In this document: positions 1-12,077 of the stretch, piece by piece
Layout: every line of letters begins with the position of its first letter
Position numbering within the stretch: the first letter of the stretch is position 1
Assembly (NCBI GenBank): GCA_022841885.1
Contig: JALHQP010000004.1
Span: forward strand, 1-64,000
Origin: Aquincola sp.
GTDB taxonomy: Bacteria; Pseudomonadota; Gammaproteobacteria; Burkholderiales; Burkholderiaceae_C
DNA length: 64,000 nucleotides
Direction: 5' to 3'
Program-made: the position numbers and the translations under genes
The notes under the pieces: generated by a model
Seen by the model: the letters and a program-made list of their open reading frames with translations, nothing else
Told to the model about the DNA's origin: nothing
Databases searched by the model: none

Positions 1-206
1 AGGCGTCTGCCGAACGCCCCCGCCGCCCGCGGGCCGCCGCCGCGCCGGCCAGCGCTGCCAGCGACGCAGGCGGATAAAATCCGCGCCTTTGCGCGCTCGG
101 TGCTGGCTCGGCCTTGCAGGCCGGCCGACGGGCCCGATAGGCGCGCGACGTGGACCCGAGCCCCGAGGGCGAGCCGAGTTGGCCCGTCCTCCAACCAGAC
201 CTGCGC
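1..206 (+). other. secA upstream region, possible end of an upstream gene
   Basis: One plus-strand frame is open from the window edge to a TAA at 75-77 and would encode an Ala/Pro/Arg-rich tail. It could be the C-terminus of the gene before secA, but low complexity makes this weak. A TAAAAT (75-80) sits inside the short palindrome CGGATAAAATCCG and could be a -10 element for secA. I see no convincing -35 element. No other feature is recognisable. Confidence 0.3.
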
Positions 207-2951
<2,745 letters not shown>

Positions 2952-2979
2952 GCGCAGCACGCCGTCGGACTGTCGCAAG

Positions 2980-4041
2980 CTAGGGTGGTGGCAGCCAGTA
3001 GTCGGGGTCGTCGGCGGCGTCCCAAGCCAGCGGATCCCGGGTTCTCAGCTCCCGGCGCGTCCTGAGCGTCTGCTTGAGGCGTCGCCACTGGTTCCTGACT
3101 GGGTTTCCCGGCCTCTTGGTCCAGTGGTCGTCGCGCATGTGGGCGAAGTACAGGTCGAGGAATGGGCCCTGGAGCATCGCTCGGCACTGCACTGGGGTCA
3201 GCGGATTGCTCTCGCAACGATGGCGCTCGGTGGACTCGAGTGCTACGCGCTGCAGAGAGGCCGCCTCGACGCTGGTCACGGAGTCGGGGGCCCAGGCACC
3301 CAGCGGTGACGTCTCGAAGATCACGCTGAAGACGACCAGCGCCAGGTAGTACGCCCCCAGCGGCCGGTAGTGCACGTTGTCTTCCAGCAGCCGATTCAGA
3401 GTCTGCGCCGGCGAGTTGGCCGTGATGCCGGGCACACCAGGGCCTTGCGTGGCGCGTTCGACGAGTTCCGCCAGCGCCAGCGCGGCCGGCAGGGAAGTCA
3501 ACCTGTCGGGTCGACCTTCGGCGGCCAGCGACGCGTTGACGCGTGACACGACACACTGCCACAACGGCGACGCCATTCGCTCGTAATCGATCCAGCGCCG
3601 AACTTGAGTCTTGCCGGGAATACCGAGCCAGGGTTCATAGAAGTAGGTCCGGCCAGCCGGGTTGCCGGCGATCAGGAGCTCGTGATAGTGGCGCAGGTAG
3701 CGCACGGTGTCGTCCCAGACCAGGGCCTCAATCAGCCCATGCTGCTCGGTGATGACGAGCATGTCGTACGGGTGACGGCGCAGTTCTTCGACGACGTTGA
3801 GCCCGGCCCCGTCGCGGTTGTCCCCCGTCGAGTAGCCCGCCCATCCCGTCTCGTTGCCGCGCCCGCGCGCGCGCCACTTGATGGCCGATCCGCCGATGAA
3901 CTGCCGGTTCCAGTCCATCGGCATGCCGAGGCTGCGGGCGATGCGCTCCAGATAGGTGGGCATCGGCAAGTCTGTCAGGCTGTGGCCGGACACGAACACG
4001 CGCGCGGGCCGGCCGACATCATCTGGGGTGGGGTGGATCAT
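2980..4041 (-). CDS. SGNH-like hydrolase of unknown role
   Basis: I do not recognise this 353-residue protein as a named enzyme. It has features of the SGNH/GDSL hydrolase fold: an N-terminal strand ending in GHS with candidate nucleophile Ser21, a following GGS segment that could supply the oxyanion glycine, and a late DNVH motif matching the family DxxH Asp-His pair. No signal peptide is apparent, so it may be cytoplasmic. It ends in a basic stretch and a proline-rich tail. It lies between secA and argJ, convergent with the former and divergent from the latter, and is not part of either pathway. It could be a non-catalytic relative. The catalytic assignment is inference from three motifs only. 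Confidence 0.6.
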   Translation of the reverse strand: MIHPTPDDVGRPARVFVSGHSLTDLPMPTYLERIARSLGMPMDWNRQFIGGSAIKWRARGRGNETGWAGYSTGDNRDGAGLNVVEELRRHPYDMLVITEQHGLIEALVWDDTVRYLRHYHELLIAGNPAGRTYFYEPWLGIPGKTQVRRWIDYERMASPLWQCVVSRVNASLAAEGRPDRLTSLPAALALAELVERATQGPGVPGITANSPAQTLNRLLEDNVHYRPLGAYYLALVVFSVIFETSPLGAWAPDSVTSVEAASLQRVALESTERHRCESNPLTPVQCRAMLQGPFLDLYFAHMRDDHWTKRPGNPVRNQWRRLKQTLRTRRELRTRDPLAWDAADDPDYWLPPP

Positions 4042-4091
4042 GGTGGCGAACGCTGGCTGCGGGAGGCGTTCAGTGCGCGCGACCAGCGCAG

Positions 4092-4117
4092 TCTGCCATG
4101 GAGGCAGAACCTACAAT
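4092..4117 (+). promoter_or_regulatory. Putative argJ promoter -10 with adjacent inverted repeat
   Basis: A perfect 6-base inverted repeat, TCTGCC-ATGGA-GGCAGA (4092-4108), abuts a good -10 hexamer TACAAT (4112-4117), 30 bases before the argJ start. I could not find a matching -35 hexamer. The repeat could be an operator for argJ or for the divergent gene. This is inference from position only. Confidence 0.3.
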
Positions 4118-4147
4118 TCGCGCCTCTGCGCAGAGACTGCTTGCACC

Positions 4148-5377
4148 ATGCCCGTGAACCTTGCCGCCCCCGCCCGTGCCAGTCTGGCTGCCGTGTCCGG
4201 CGTACGGATCGGCGTTGCGATGGCCGGCGTGCGCAAGGCCAACCGCAAGGACCTCGTTGTGATGGTCCTGGACGAGGGTGCTGCCGTCGCGGGTGTGTTC
4301 ACGCAAAACCGCTTCTGTGCCGCGCCGGTGCAGTTGTGTCGCGAACACCTGGCGGCGCAGCGCGGCATCCGGGCGCTGCTGATCAACACCGGCAATGCCA
4401 ACGCGGGCACTGGCGCCGACGGCGTGGCGCGTGCGCGCCAGACCTGCGCCGCGCTGGCCCGACACCTCGGGCTGGACGAGCAGCAGGTGCTGCCGTTCTC
4501 CACCGGCGTGATCATGGAGACGCTGCCGGTCGAGCGCATCGTCGCCGGTCTGCCTGCCGCCGTGGCGGCGTTGGCGCCTGATCGCTGGCTCGAGTCGGCC
4601 GAGGGCATCATGACCACCGACACCTTGCCGAAGGCGGCGTCGAGGCAGGTCACGATCGGCGGCCGCACGGTCACGGTCACCGGCATCGCCAAGGGGGCCG
4701 GCATGATTCGCCCCAACATGGCGACGATGCTCGGCTTCGTCGCCACCGACGCGGTGATCGACCCCGCGCTGATGCAGACCCTGGTGCGCGAGGCCGCCGA
4801 CCAGAGCTTCAACCGCATCACGATCGACGGCGACACCAGCACCAACGACAGCTTCGTGCTCATCGCCACCCAGCGCGCCGGCCACGCGCCGATCACGCAA
4901 CTCGAGTCGGCCGACGGCGCCGCCTTGCGCGAGGCGGTGTTTGCGGTGTCGCGCCAGCTGGCGCAGGCGATCGTGCGTGATGGCGAGGGGGCGACCAAGT
5001 TCATCACCGTGCGCGTCGACGGCGGCCGCACGAAGCAGGAGTGCCGGCTCGCGGCCTACGCGATCGCGCACTCGCCGCTGGTCAAGACGGCTTTCTTCGC
5101 CAGCGACCCGAACCTCGGCCGCATCCTCGCCGCGGTCGGTTATGCCGGCATCGACGATCTCGACCAGGGCCTGATCGACCTCTTCCTGGACGACGTGCAC
5201 GTGGTCGTGCGCGGTGGCCGCCACCCGGCCTACCAGGAGGCCGACGGCCAGCGCGTGATGAAACAAAGCGAGATCACGGTGCGCGTCGACCTGCACCGCG
5301 GGCCGGCGCACGCCACGGTCTGGACCTGCGATCTGTCGCACGACTACGTCAGCATCAACGCCGACTATCGAAGCTAG
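4148..5377 (+). CDS. argJ: Bifunctional glutamate N-acetyltransferase / amino-acid N-acetyltransferase ArgJ
   Basis: ArgJ moves the acetyl group from N-acetylornithine to glutamate and, in bifunctional forms, also acetylates glutamate with acetyl-CoA, in arginine biosynthesis. The 409-residue length fits. The self-cleavage site is visible in [15 protein letters not shown]: cleavage is expected before Thr193, which becomes the nucleophile of the beta chain. The conserved GVIMETLP segment lies upstream and a [11 protein letters not shown] ending closes the protein, as in the family. The frame is open further upstream, but the start at 4148 gives the normal N-terminus and does not run into the divergent gene. 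Whether it is mono- or bifunctional cannot be told here. Confidence 0.95.
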   Translation: MPVNLAAPARASLAAVSGVRIGVAMAGVRKANRKDLVVMVLDEGAAVAGVFTQNRFCAAPVQLCREHLAAQRGIRALLINTGNANAGTGADGVARARQTCAALARHLGLDEQQVLPFSTGVIMETLPVERIVAGLPAAVAALAPDRWLESAEGIMTTDTLPKAASRQVTIGGRTVTVTGIAKGAGMIRPNMATMLGFVATDAVIDPALMQTLVREAADQSFNRITIDGDTSTNDSFVLIATQRAGHAPITQLESADGAALREAVFAVSRQLAQAIVRDGEGATKFITVRVDGGRTKQECRLAAYAIAHSPLVKTAFFASDPNLGRILAAVGYAGIDDLDQGLIDLFLDDVHVVVRGGRHPAYQEADGQRVMKQSEITVRVDLHRGPAHATVWTCDLSHDYVSINADYRS

Positions 5378-5379
5378 GG

Positions 5380-5409
5380 TTGTGCCCCGGGCTGGTGCGC
5401 TGCTAGGAT
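5380..5409 (+). promoter_or_regulatory. Putative promoter for the MFS gene leader
   Basis: TTGTGC (5380-5385) and TAGGAT (5404-5409) are separated by 18 bases and resemble sigma-70 -35 and -10 elements with partial matches. They lie just after the argJ stop and 28 bases before a short open frame. This is a hand-read candidate only. Confidence 0.3.
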
Positions 5410-5436
5410 TCCGTCCCATCTGCTGAGGCCACCCTG

Positions 5437-5517
5437 ATGACCGCCACCCACGACATCCCGAACCGACGCCGCGCCCTCGCCGCGGCGGCGCGTCTCATGG
5501 GCGCGCGGCAGTCCTAG
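5437..5517 (+). CDS. Possible 26-residue leader peptide
   Basis: A short frame encodes MTATHDIPNRRRALAAAARL and six further residues. A GAGG about 9 bases before the ATG could serve as a ribosome binding site. It sits between a candidate promoter and a strong hairpin, immediately before the MFS exporter gene, an arrangement typical of leader-peptide attenuators. The peptide is rich in Arg and Ala, with no obvious amino-acid run tied to a known pathway. It may instead be a chance frame or a decayed gene. Confidence 0.3.
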   Translation: MTATHDIPNRRRALAAAARLMGARQS

Positions 5518-5540
5518 CCTTCCTCGCTTCAGCATTGCTT

Positions 5541-5573
5541 CGGGCCTGCGCTGAGCGATCAGCGTCAGGCCCG
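5541..5573 (+). terminator. Strong hairpin before the MFS gene (terminator or attenuator)
   Basis: The arms CGGGCCTGCGCTGA and TCAGCGTCAGGCCCG pair over 14 base pairs with one bulged base and a GCGA tetraloop. A moderately T-rich tail (GTCGTTTCTGT) follows. It ends 16 bases before the MFS start codon. It could terminate argJ transcription or act as an attenuator controlled by the short upstream frame. Confidence 0.6.
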
Positions 5574-5589
5574 AGTCGTTTCTGTATCC

Positions 5590-7029
5590 ATGGTGTCTCT
5601 CGTTGTTCAATCCCGTTGGTGGGCCGTGTTGCGGCGGCGCTTGGCGCTGCCCGCCGACGACCTGCTGCGCGACGCTGCCTACCGGCGCCTGTGGACCTCG
5701 ATCCTGATCTCCTCGCTCGGTGGTCAGGTGACGATGCTCGCGCTGCCGCTGACGGCCGCCGTGCTGCTGCAGGCCACGCCGACGCAGATGGGTCTGCTGG
5801 TGGCGATGGAGATCGCGCCTTTCGTGCTGCTGTCGCTGCCCTCGGGCGTGTGGCTGGACCGCGTGCGCAAGCTCCCGGTGTACATCGCCGGCGAGGCCGG
5901 CCTGTCGCTGATCGTCGTCAGCGTGCCGCTGGCCTGGTGGCTCGGCTGGCTGGCGATGCCCTGGATGTACGTCGTGGCCTTCATCATGGGCTGCGTCTAC
6001 GTCGTCGCGGGCTCGGCAGCGCAGATCGTGCTGACCCAGGTGGTGCCGCGCGAGCGCCTGATCGAGGCGCATTCGCGCAACGCGCTGGCGAGTTCCGGCG
6101 CCGAGGTCGCCGGCCCGGGGTTCGCTGGCGCGCTGATCAAGGCCGTCGGCGCCCCGGTGGCCCTGCTGCTGGACGCCTGCATGCTGATCGGCTCGGTGCT
6201 GATCCTGCGCGGCGTGCGCGTGCAGGAAGTGCTGACGCCGCCGAAGGACGCGCACTTCTGGCGCGACCTGCAGGCTGGCGTGCGCTTCGTGCGCGGCACG
6301 CCGCTGTTGATCACGATGGCCACCGCGGTGGGCCTGTGGCAGATGTGCCATCACGCGGCGATCGTGGTGCAGATCCTGTTCGCCACCCGCACGCTCGGCC
6401 TGTCGGAGTCGCAGATCGGCCTGTCCTTCGTCGGCCTGGGCGTCGGCACGGTGCTGGCGAGCACGCTGGGCCACCGCGTGTCCGCGCGCATCGGCCCCGG
6501 CCCCTGCCTGTTGCTCGGCATGGCGGTGAGCGCGCTCGGCTGGCTGCTGCTCGCCGTCGCGCCGGCCAATGCGCTCGGCCGCCTGCTGTTCGGCGTGATG
6601 CTGCTGCTGTTCGGCGTCGGCGCGGTGCTGATCTTCATCAACTTCCTGTCGCTGCGCCAGTCGGTCACGCCGACGCCGCTGCTCGGCCGCATGACGAGCA
6701 CGATGCGCTGGCTGATCCTGCTGCCCGCGGGGCCGGGTGCCTTGATCGGCGGATGGCTCGGCGAGCATGTCGACCTGCGGGCCTCGCTGGCCTTCGCGGG
6801 CGTCGGTGCGTTGGCCGTGGTGGGCCTGGCTTGGCGGCATGGGCTGCTGCGCGGCGTGCACCGCCTGCCCGAGGCAGAACCGGTGGAGGCGAGCTATGGC
6901 GCCGAGGCGAGCGTCGCGCTGCCCGCCGCGCAGGACTCAGCCGAGCCGTCCGGCGTGCGGCGAGAAGCGGTCGACCGCGTCGGTGATCAGCCCGTCCAGG
7001 CCCAGGCCGAGCAGCCAGCGCGCGGGTGA
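5590..7029 (+). CDS. MFS transporter, EntS/MFS_3-type exporter
   Basis: This 479-residue integral membrane protein has about twelve hydrophobic segments and belongs by appearance to the drug/siderophore exporter branch of the major facilitator superfamily. The loop motif LPSGVWLDRVRKLP between segments 2 and 3 matches the family signature (GxLaDrxGrrr-like). Substrates of such exporters range from antibiotics to siderophores, and nothing here names one. The start is uncertain: no clear ribosome binding site precedes 5590, which lies just after a hairpin. The C-terminal tail of about 40 residues is hydrophilic, and its coding region overlaps the 3' end of the convergent ugpQ gene by 93 bases. 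Confidence 0.85.
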   Translation: MVSLVVQSRWWAVLRRRLALPADDLLRDAAYRRLWTSILISSLGGQVTMLALPLTAAVLLQATPTQMGLLVAMEIAPFVLLSLPSGVWLDRVRKLPVYIAGEAGLSLIVVSVPLAWWLGWLAMPWMYVVAFIMGCVYVVAGSAAQIVLTQVVPRERLIEAHSRNALASSGAEVAGPGFAGALIKAVGAPVALLLDACMLIGSVLILRGVRVQEVLTPPKDAHFWRDLQAGVRFVRGTPLLITMATAVGLWQMCHHAAIVVQILFATRTLGLSESQIGLSFVGLGVGTVLASTLGHRVSARIGPGPCLLLGMAVSALGWLLLAVAPANALGRLLFGVMLLLFGVGAVLIFINFLSLRQSVTPTPLLGRMTSTMRWLILLPAGPGALIGGWLGEHVDLRASLAFAGVGALAVVGLAWRHGLLRGVHRLPEAEPVEASYGAEASVALPAAQDSAEPSGVRREAVDRVGDQPVQAQAEQPARG

Positions 7030-7686
7030 CTCGTCGTTGACGGTGTAGGCCAGCGCCCACTGGCCGGCGCCATGCAGGCGCTCGACCATCTCGCGGCTGT
7101 AGAGGTTGAAGTTGGCCACCACGGCCACGCAGCCGAGTTGCTGCGCCTGCTCGAACCAGCCGCTGTGCAGGCTGTCGAGCAATAGCGCGCGCGGCAACTG
7201 GGGCGCGCTCCCCCGCGCACCTTGGAGCGCCGCGGCCTGGAAAGAACTGAGCAGCGGCGGCACCGTGCGGCCGGCCCAGCGGCGCGCCGCCTCGGCAGCC
7301 ACCACCTCGCCGGTGCGGTGCTCGTCGCCCGGCGTCGGCTTGATCTCGATGTTCAGGGCGTGGCCGTTGCCCAGGCAGAAGGCCGCGATCGCGTCGAAGC
7401 TCGCGAGCGGCTCGCCGGCGTAGGCGCGGCTGTGCCACGAACCGGCGTCCAGGCGAGACAGCTCGGTCCAGTGGCGCTGGCTCGCCATGCCGCGCGCATT
7501 CGTGGTGCGGTCGAGCGTCGCGTCGTGCAGCAGGAAGGGCACGCCGTCGGCCGACAGCTTGACGTCGCACTCGAAGGCCGAGTACCCATGCTGCGCGCCG
7601 AGGCGAAACGCGGCCAGTGTGTTCTCGGGCGCCAGCTTGCCGGCGCCACGGTGCGCGATCCACAGCGGCCAGGGCATGGACTTCAT
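6937..7686 (-). CDS. ugpQ: Glycerophosphodiester phosphodiesterase, cytosolic type UgpQ
   Basis: The enzyme hydrolyses glycerophosphodiesters to glycerol-3-phosphate and an alcohol. The 249-residue protein has no signal peptide, which fits the cytosolic UgpQ form rather than the periplasmic GlpQ. The catalytic/metal motif is clear: AHRGAG at 11-16, PENT at 20-23, Glu39 and Asp41 in FECDVKLSADG, and His54 in LLHDATLDRT. It is the last gene of the minus-strand ugpB-A-E-C-Q operon, 16 bases after ugpC, so it probably acts on phosphodiesters imported by that transporter. Its 3' end overlaps the convergent MFS gene. Confidence 0.93.
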   Translation of the reverse strand: MKSMPWPLWIAHRGAGKLAPENTLAAFRLGAQHGYSAFECDVKLSADGVPFLLHDATLDRTTNARGMASQRHWTELSRLDAGSWHSRAYAGEPLASFDAIAAFCLGNGHALNIEIKPTPGDEHRTGEVVAAEAARRWAGRTVPPLLSSFQAAALQGARGSAPQLPRALLLDSLHSGWFEQAQQLGCVAVVANFNLYSREMVERLHGAGQWALAYTVNDESPARWLLGLGLDGLITDAVDRFSPHAGRLG

Positions 7687-7702
7687 CGGACGCCCTCCGG
7701 CC

Positions 7703-8764
<1,062 letters not shown>

Positions 8765-8770
8765 GTCGTT

Positions 8771-9622
8771 TTACTTTTCCGTGTCCACGAGACCTTTGAC
8801 GAACCACTTCTGCATCAACATCACGACCAGCGCCGGTGGCAACATCGCCAGCATGGCGGTGGCCATGATCGTGGCCCAGTCGTTGGTCGCGTCGCCGTCG
8901 GAGATCATGCGCTTGATGCCGATCACCACCGGGTACATGTTCTCGTCGGTGGTCACGAGCAGCGGCCACAGGTACTGGTTCCAGCCGTAGATGAACTGGA
9001 TCACGAACAAGGCCGCGATCGAGGTCGTGGACAACGGCAGCAGCACGTCCTTGAAGAAGCGCATCGGCCCGGCCCCGTCGATGCGCGCCGCCTCGACCAG
9101 TTCGTCGGGCACGGTGAGGAAGAACTGGCGGAACAGGAACGTCGCGGTCGCCGACGCGATCAGCGGCACCGTGAGGCCGGCGTAGCTGTTGAGCATGCCA
9201 AAGTCGGATACCACCTTGTAAGTCGGCCCGATGCGCACCTCCACCGGCAGCATCAAGGTGACGAAGATGGCCCAGAAGAAGAACTGGCGGAACGGGAAGC
9301 GGAAATAGACGATGGCGAACGCCGACAGCAGCGAGATCGCGATCTTGCCGATCGCGATGATGAGCGCGCTGACGAGGCTCACCGTCATCATGCGGCTGAC
9401 CGCGACCTTGGTGCCCGGGCCGGTGCGCTCGCCGCTGAGCGCCTTGACGTAGTTCTCGACCAGCTGATCGCCCGGCGTCAGCGGCATCGGCGTCTGCACG
9501 ATGCGATCGGTCGAGTGCGTCGAAGCGACGAAGGTCACGTAGACCGGGAAAGCGACGATCAGCACGCCGATGATCAGCACCAGGTGCGCGAACGCGGTCA
9601 GGATAGGCTTTCTTTCGACCAC
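8771..9622 (-). CDS. ugpE: sn-glycerol-3-phosphate ABC transporter permease UgpE
   Basis: One of the two inner-membrane permeases of the Ugp importer, 283 residues with about six membrane segments. The EAA loop that docks to the ATPase is visible as EAARIDGAGPMRFFKDVLLP. It starts 1 base after the ugpA stop, implying translational coupling. It is oriented and ordered as in other ugp operons. Confidence 0.92.
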   Translation of the reverse strand: MVERKPILTAFAHLVLIIGVLIVAFPVYVTFVASTHSTDRIVQTPMPLTPGDQLVENYVKALSGERTGPGTKVAVSRMMTVSLVSALIIAIGKIAISLLSAFAIVYFRFPFRQFFFWAIFVTLMLPVEVRIGPTYKVVSDFGMLNSYAGLTVPLIASATATFLFRQFFLTVPDELVEAARIDGAGPMRFFKDVLLPLSTTSIAALFVIQFIYGWNQYLWPLLVTTDENMYPVVIGIKRMISDGDATNDWATIMATAMLAMLPPALVVMLMQKWFVKGLVDTEK

Positions 9623-9623
9623 G

Positions 9624-10511
9624 TCAGTAGTTCACTTTCTTCTCGACGAAGCGGAACTGCACGACCGTCAGTGCAATCACGATCACCATCAGCACGACGC
9701 TCTGCGCGGCCGAGCCGCCGAGGTCGAGCGCCTTGAAGCCGTCGTAGTAGACCTTGTAGACCAGGATCGCCGTGTCCTTGCCCGGGCCGCCGCGGGTGGC
9801 GGCGTCGATGATCGCAAAGGTATCGAAGAAGGCGTAGACGACGTTGATGACGAGCAGGAAGAAGGTGGTCGGCGACAGCAGCGGGAAGACGATGGTCCAG
9901 AAGCGCCGCCACGGTGAGGCGCCGTCGATCGCCGCGGCTTCGATCAGCGACTTCGGGATCGACTGCAGGCCGGCGAGAAAGAACAGGAAGTTGTAGGAGA
10001 TCTGCTTCCACACGGCCGCCAGCACCACCAGCGTCATCGCATGCGTGCCGTTGAGCAGGTGGTTCCATTCGAAGCCGACCTGCCCGAGCGCGTAGGCCAC
10101 GAGGCCCATGCCGGGCGCGAACAGGAACAGCCACAACACGCCGGCGACCGCGGGAGCGACTGCGTAGGGCCAGATCAGCAAGGTCTTGTAGACCGCCGCG
10201 CCCTTGATCACGCGATCGGCGAACACCGCGAGCAGCAGCGATACGCAAATGCCGATCACCGCCACCAGCGCGGAAAACACCGCGGTGGTCTTGAACGACG
10301 CGAGATAGGTCGCGTCGTTCCACAGGTGCTCGAAGTTCTCGAGCCCGACCCATTCGACCGAGGTGCCGAAGGCGTCGGACTGCTGGAACGACTGCAGCAG
10401 TGCCTGGCCCGCGGGCCAGAAGAAGAACGCGACGATGACGAAGACCTGCGGCGCGAGCAGCGCCCACGGCAGCCATCGCGAGCGGAAGATGACGCGCTTT
10501 TCTACCGCCAC
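9624..10511 (-). CDS. ugpA: sn-glycerol-3-phosphate ABC transporter permease UgpA
   Basis: The second permease subunit, 295 residues, with about six hydrophobic segments and the EAA motif [20 protein letters not shown]. It lies between ugpB and ugpE on the minus strand. The 86-base gap to ugpB holds a GC-rich hairpin that may lower read-through from the highly expressed binding protein. Confidence 0.92.
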   Translation of the reverse strand: MAVEKRVIFRSRWLPWALLAPQVFVIVAFFFWPAGQALLQSFQQSDAFGTSVEWVGLENFEHLWNDATYLASFKTTAVFSALVAVIGICVSLLLAVFADRVIKGAAVYKTLLIWPYAVAPAVAGVLWLFLFAPGMGLVAYALGQVGFEWNHLLNGTHAMTLVVLAAVWKQISYNFLFFLAGLQSIPKSLIEAAAIDGASPWRRFWTIVFPLLSPTTFFLLVINVVYAFFDTFAIIDAATRGGPGKDTAILVYKVYYDGFKALDLGGSAAQSVVLMVIVIALTVVQFRFVEKKVNY

Positions 10512-10530
10512 CGTTTGTCCTTCTGATCAG

Positions 10531-10563
10531 CCCCTCCCCTCTCGGGGGGGAGGCCGGGAGGGG
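10531..10563. repeat. GC-rich inverted repeat between ugpB and ugpA
   Basis: CCCCTCCC (10531-10538) pairs with GGGAGGGG (10556-10563), with a G-rich loop that can extend the stem. Such C/G-block palindromes between operon genes often stabilise the upstream mRNA or partly terminate transcription. I cannot tell from one copy whether it belongs to a genome-wide repeat family. Confidence 0.55.
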
Positions 10564-10597
10564 AGCTCAAAGGACGGCCGAAAGGCGAACAAGGGCG

Positions 10598-11908
10598 TCA
10601 GCCCTTGTTCGCCTTCTGGAAGCGCTCGAGCAGCTCGTCGCCGCGCTTGACCGCCGAGTCGAGCGCTTCCTTCGCGCTCTTCTTGCCGGCCCAGACCTGC
10701 TCGAGTTCCTCGTCGACGATGTCGCGGATCTGCACATGGTTGCCCAGACGGATGCCGCGCGACTTGTCGGTCACCTTCTTGATCATCTGGTTGGGTGCGA
10801 TGTCGGCGCCGGGGTTCTGCTTGTAGTAGCCCGACTTCTCGGTCAGCTGGAACGAGGCGTTGGTGATCGGCAGGTAGCCGGTCATCTTGTGGCTCTCGGA
10901 CTGAATCTCCGGCTTGGAGACGAAGTCGAAGAAGGCCGCCACGCCCTTGTACTCCTCGGGCTTCTTGCCGGCCAGCACCCACAGGCTGGCACCGCCAATC
11001 ACCGTGTTCTGCGGCGCGCCGGGCACGTCCGGGTAGTAGGGCAGGGAGCCCATGCCCCAGGCGAACTTGGCGTTCTTGGACACGTTGCCACGGAAGCCCG
11101 AGGACGTGCTCATCATCGCGCATTCGCCGCTGATGAATGCCGGCTCGGGCACGTTGCGGCGACCCTTGTAGACGAACAGGCCTTGCTTGGCCATGTTGCC
11201 GAGGTTCTCGATGTGGCGCACGTGCAGCGGCGAGTTGAACTTCAGGCGTGCATCCATGCCGCCCAGGCCGTTGGACTTGCTGGCGAAGTCGACGTTGTGC
11301 CACGCAGAGAAGCTCTCCAGTTGCGTCCAACCCTGCCAGGCGATCGACAGCGGGCACTTGTGGCCGCTGGCCTTCAGCTTGGCGGCGGCCAGGGCGACCT
11401 CGGGCCAGGTGGCGGGCGCCTTTTCGGGGTCCATGCCCGCGGCCTTGAAGGCGTCCTTGTTGTAATAGAAGACCGTCGTCGAGCTGTTGAGCGGGAACGA
11501 CAGCATCTGGCCGTTGGGCGCGGTGTAGTAGCCCGAGACGGCGGAGATGTAGGCCTTGGGGTCGAACTTGTAGCCGGCGTCGGCCATCACTTTGCCCGCG
11601 GGCACGACAGCCCCCTTGCTGGCCATCATGGTCGCCGTCCCGACCTCGAACACCTGCAGGATGTGCGGCGCGTTGCCGGCGCGAAAAGCGGCGATCGCGG
11701 CCGTCATCGACTCGTCGTAGCTGCCCTTGTAGATCGGCGTCAGCTTGTAGGCCTTCTGGCTCTCGTTGAACTGCTTGGCCAGGCCGTTGACCCATTCGTT
11801 GTTGACGGCGGTCATCGAGTGCCACCACGTGATTTCGGTCTGCGCCTGGGCGGACACGAGCGTGCCAAGGACGAGGCCGGAGGCGAGGGCGAGAGATTTC
11901 AGTTTCAT
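10598..11908 (-). CDS. ugpB: sn-glycerol-3-phosphate-binding periplasmic protein UgpB
   Basis: The solute-binding protein that delivers glycerol-3-phosphate or glycerophosphodiesters to UgpAE. The 436-residue form starting MKLKSLALASG has a classic signal peptide ending in VSAQAQ, followed by the mature start TEITWWHSM, typical of UgpB. The frame is open 88 codons further upstream, but GGAG six bases before 11908 and the signal peptide decide the start. The binding-protein fold signature and length match the family. It is first in its operon and divergent from the large oxidoreductase gene, so regulation probably lies in 11909-12077. Confidence 0.93.
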   Translation of the reverse strand: MKLKSLALASGLVLGTLVSAQAQTEITWWHSMTAVNNEWVNGLAKQFNESQKAYKLTPIYKGSYDESMTAAIAAFRAGNAPHILQVFEVGTATMMASKGAVVPAGKVMADAGYKFDPKAYISAVSGYYTAPNGQMLSFPLNSSTTVFYYNKDAFKAAGMDPEKAPATWPEVALAAAKLKASGHKCPLSIAWQGWTQLESFSAWHNVDFASKSNGLGGMDARLKFNSPLHVRHIENLGNMAKQGLFVYKGRRNVPEPAFISGECAMMSTSSGFRGNVSKNAKFAWGMGSLPYYPDVPGAPQNTVIGGASLWVLAGKKPEEYKGVAAFFDFVSKPEIQSESHKMTGYLPITNASFQLTEKSGYYKQNPGADIAPNQMIKKVTDKSRGIRLGNHVQIRDIVDEELEQVWAGKKSAKEALDSAVKRGDELLERFQKANKG

Positions 11909-12077
11909 GACAACTCCGTGAAAGGCTTGTTGTACGTCGAAGGCGGCGATTGTGGCGTCCTTGCGTGACAGATCCGTTTCTTTCATGCCGGCGCGCGCCG
12001 GGCAAGCGGGATTACCCCGGCGCGTGGCGCCCATGCTGCGCTGCGGTAAAGTCTTGCGCCCTGCGCACCACGACCCG

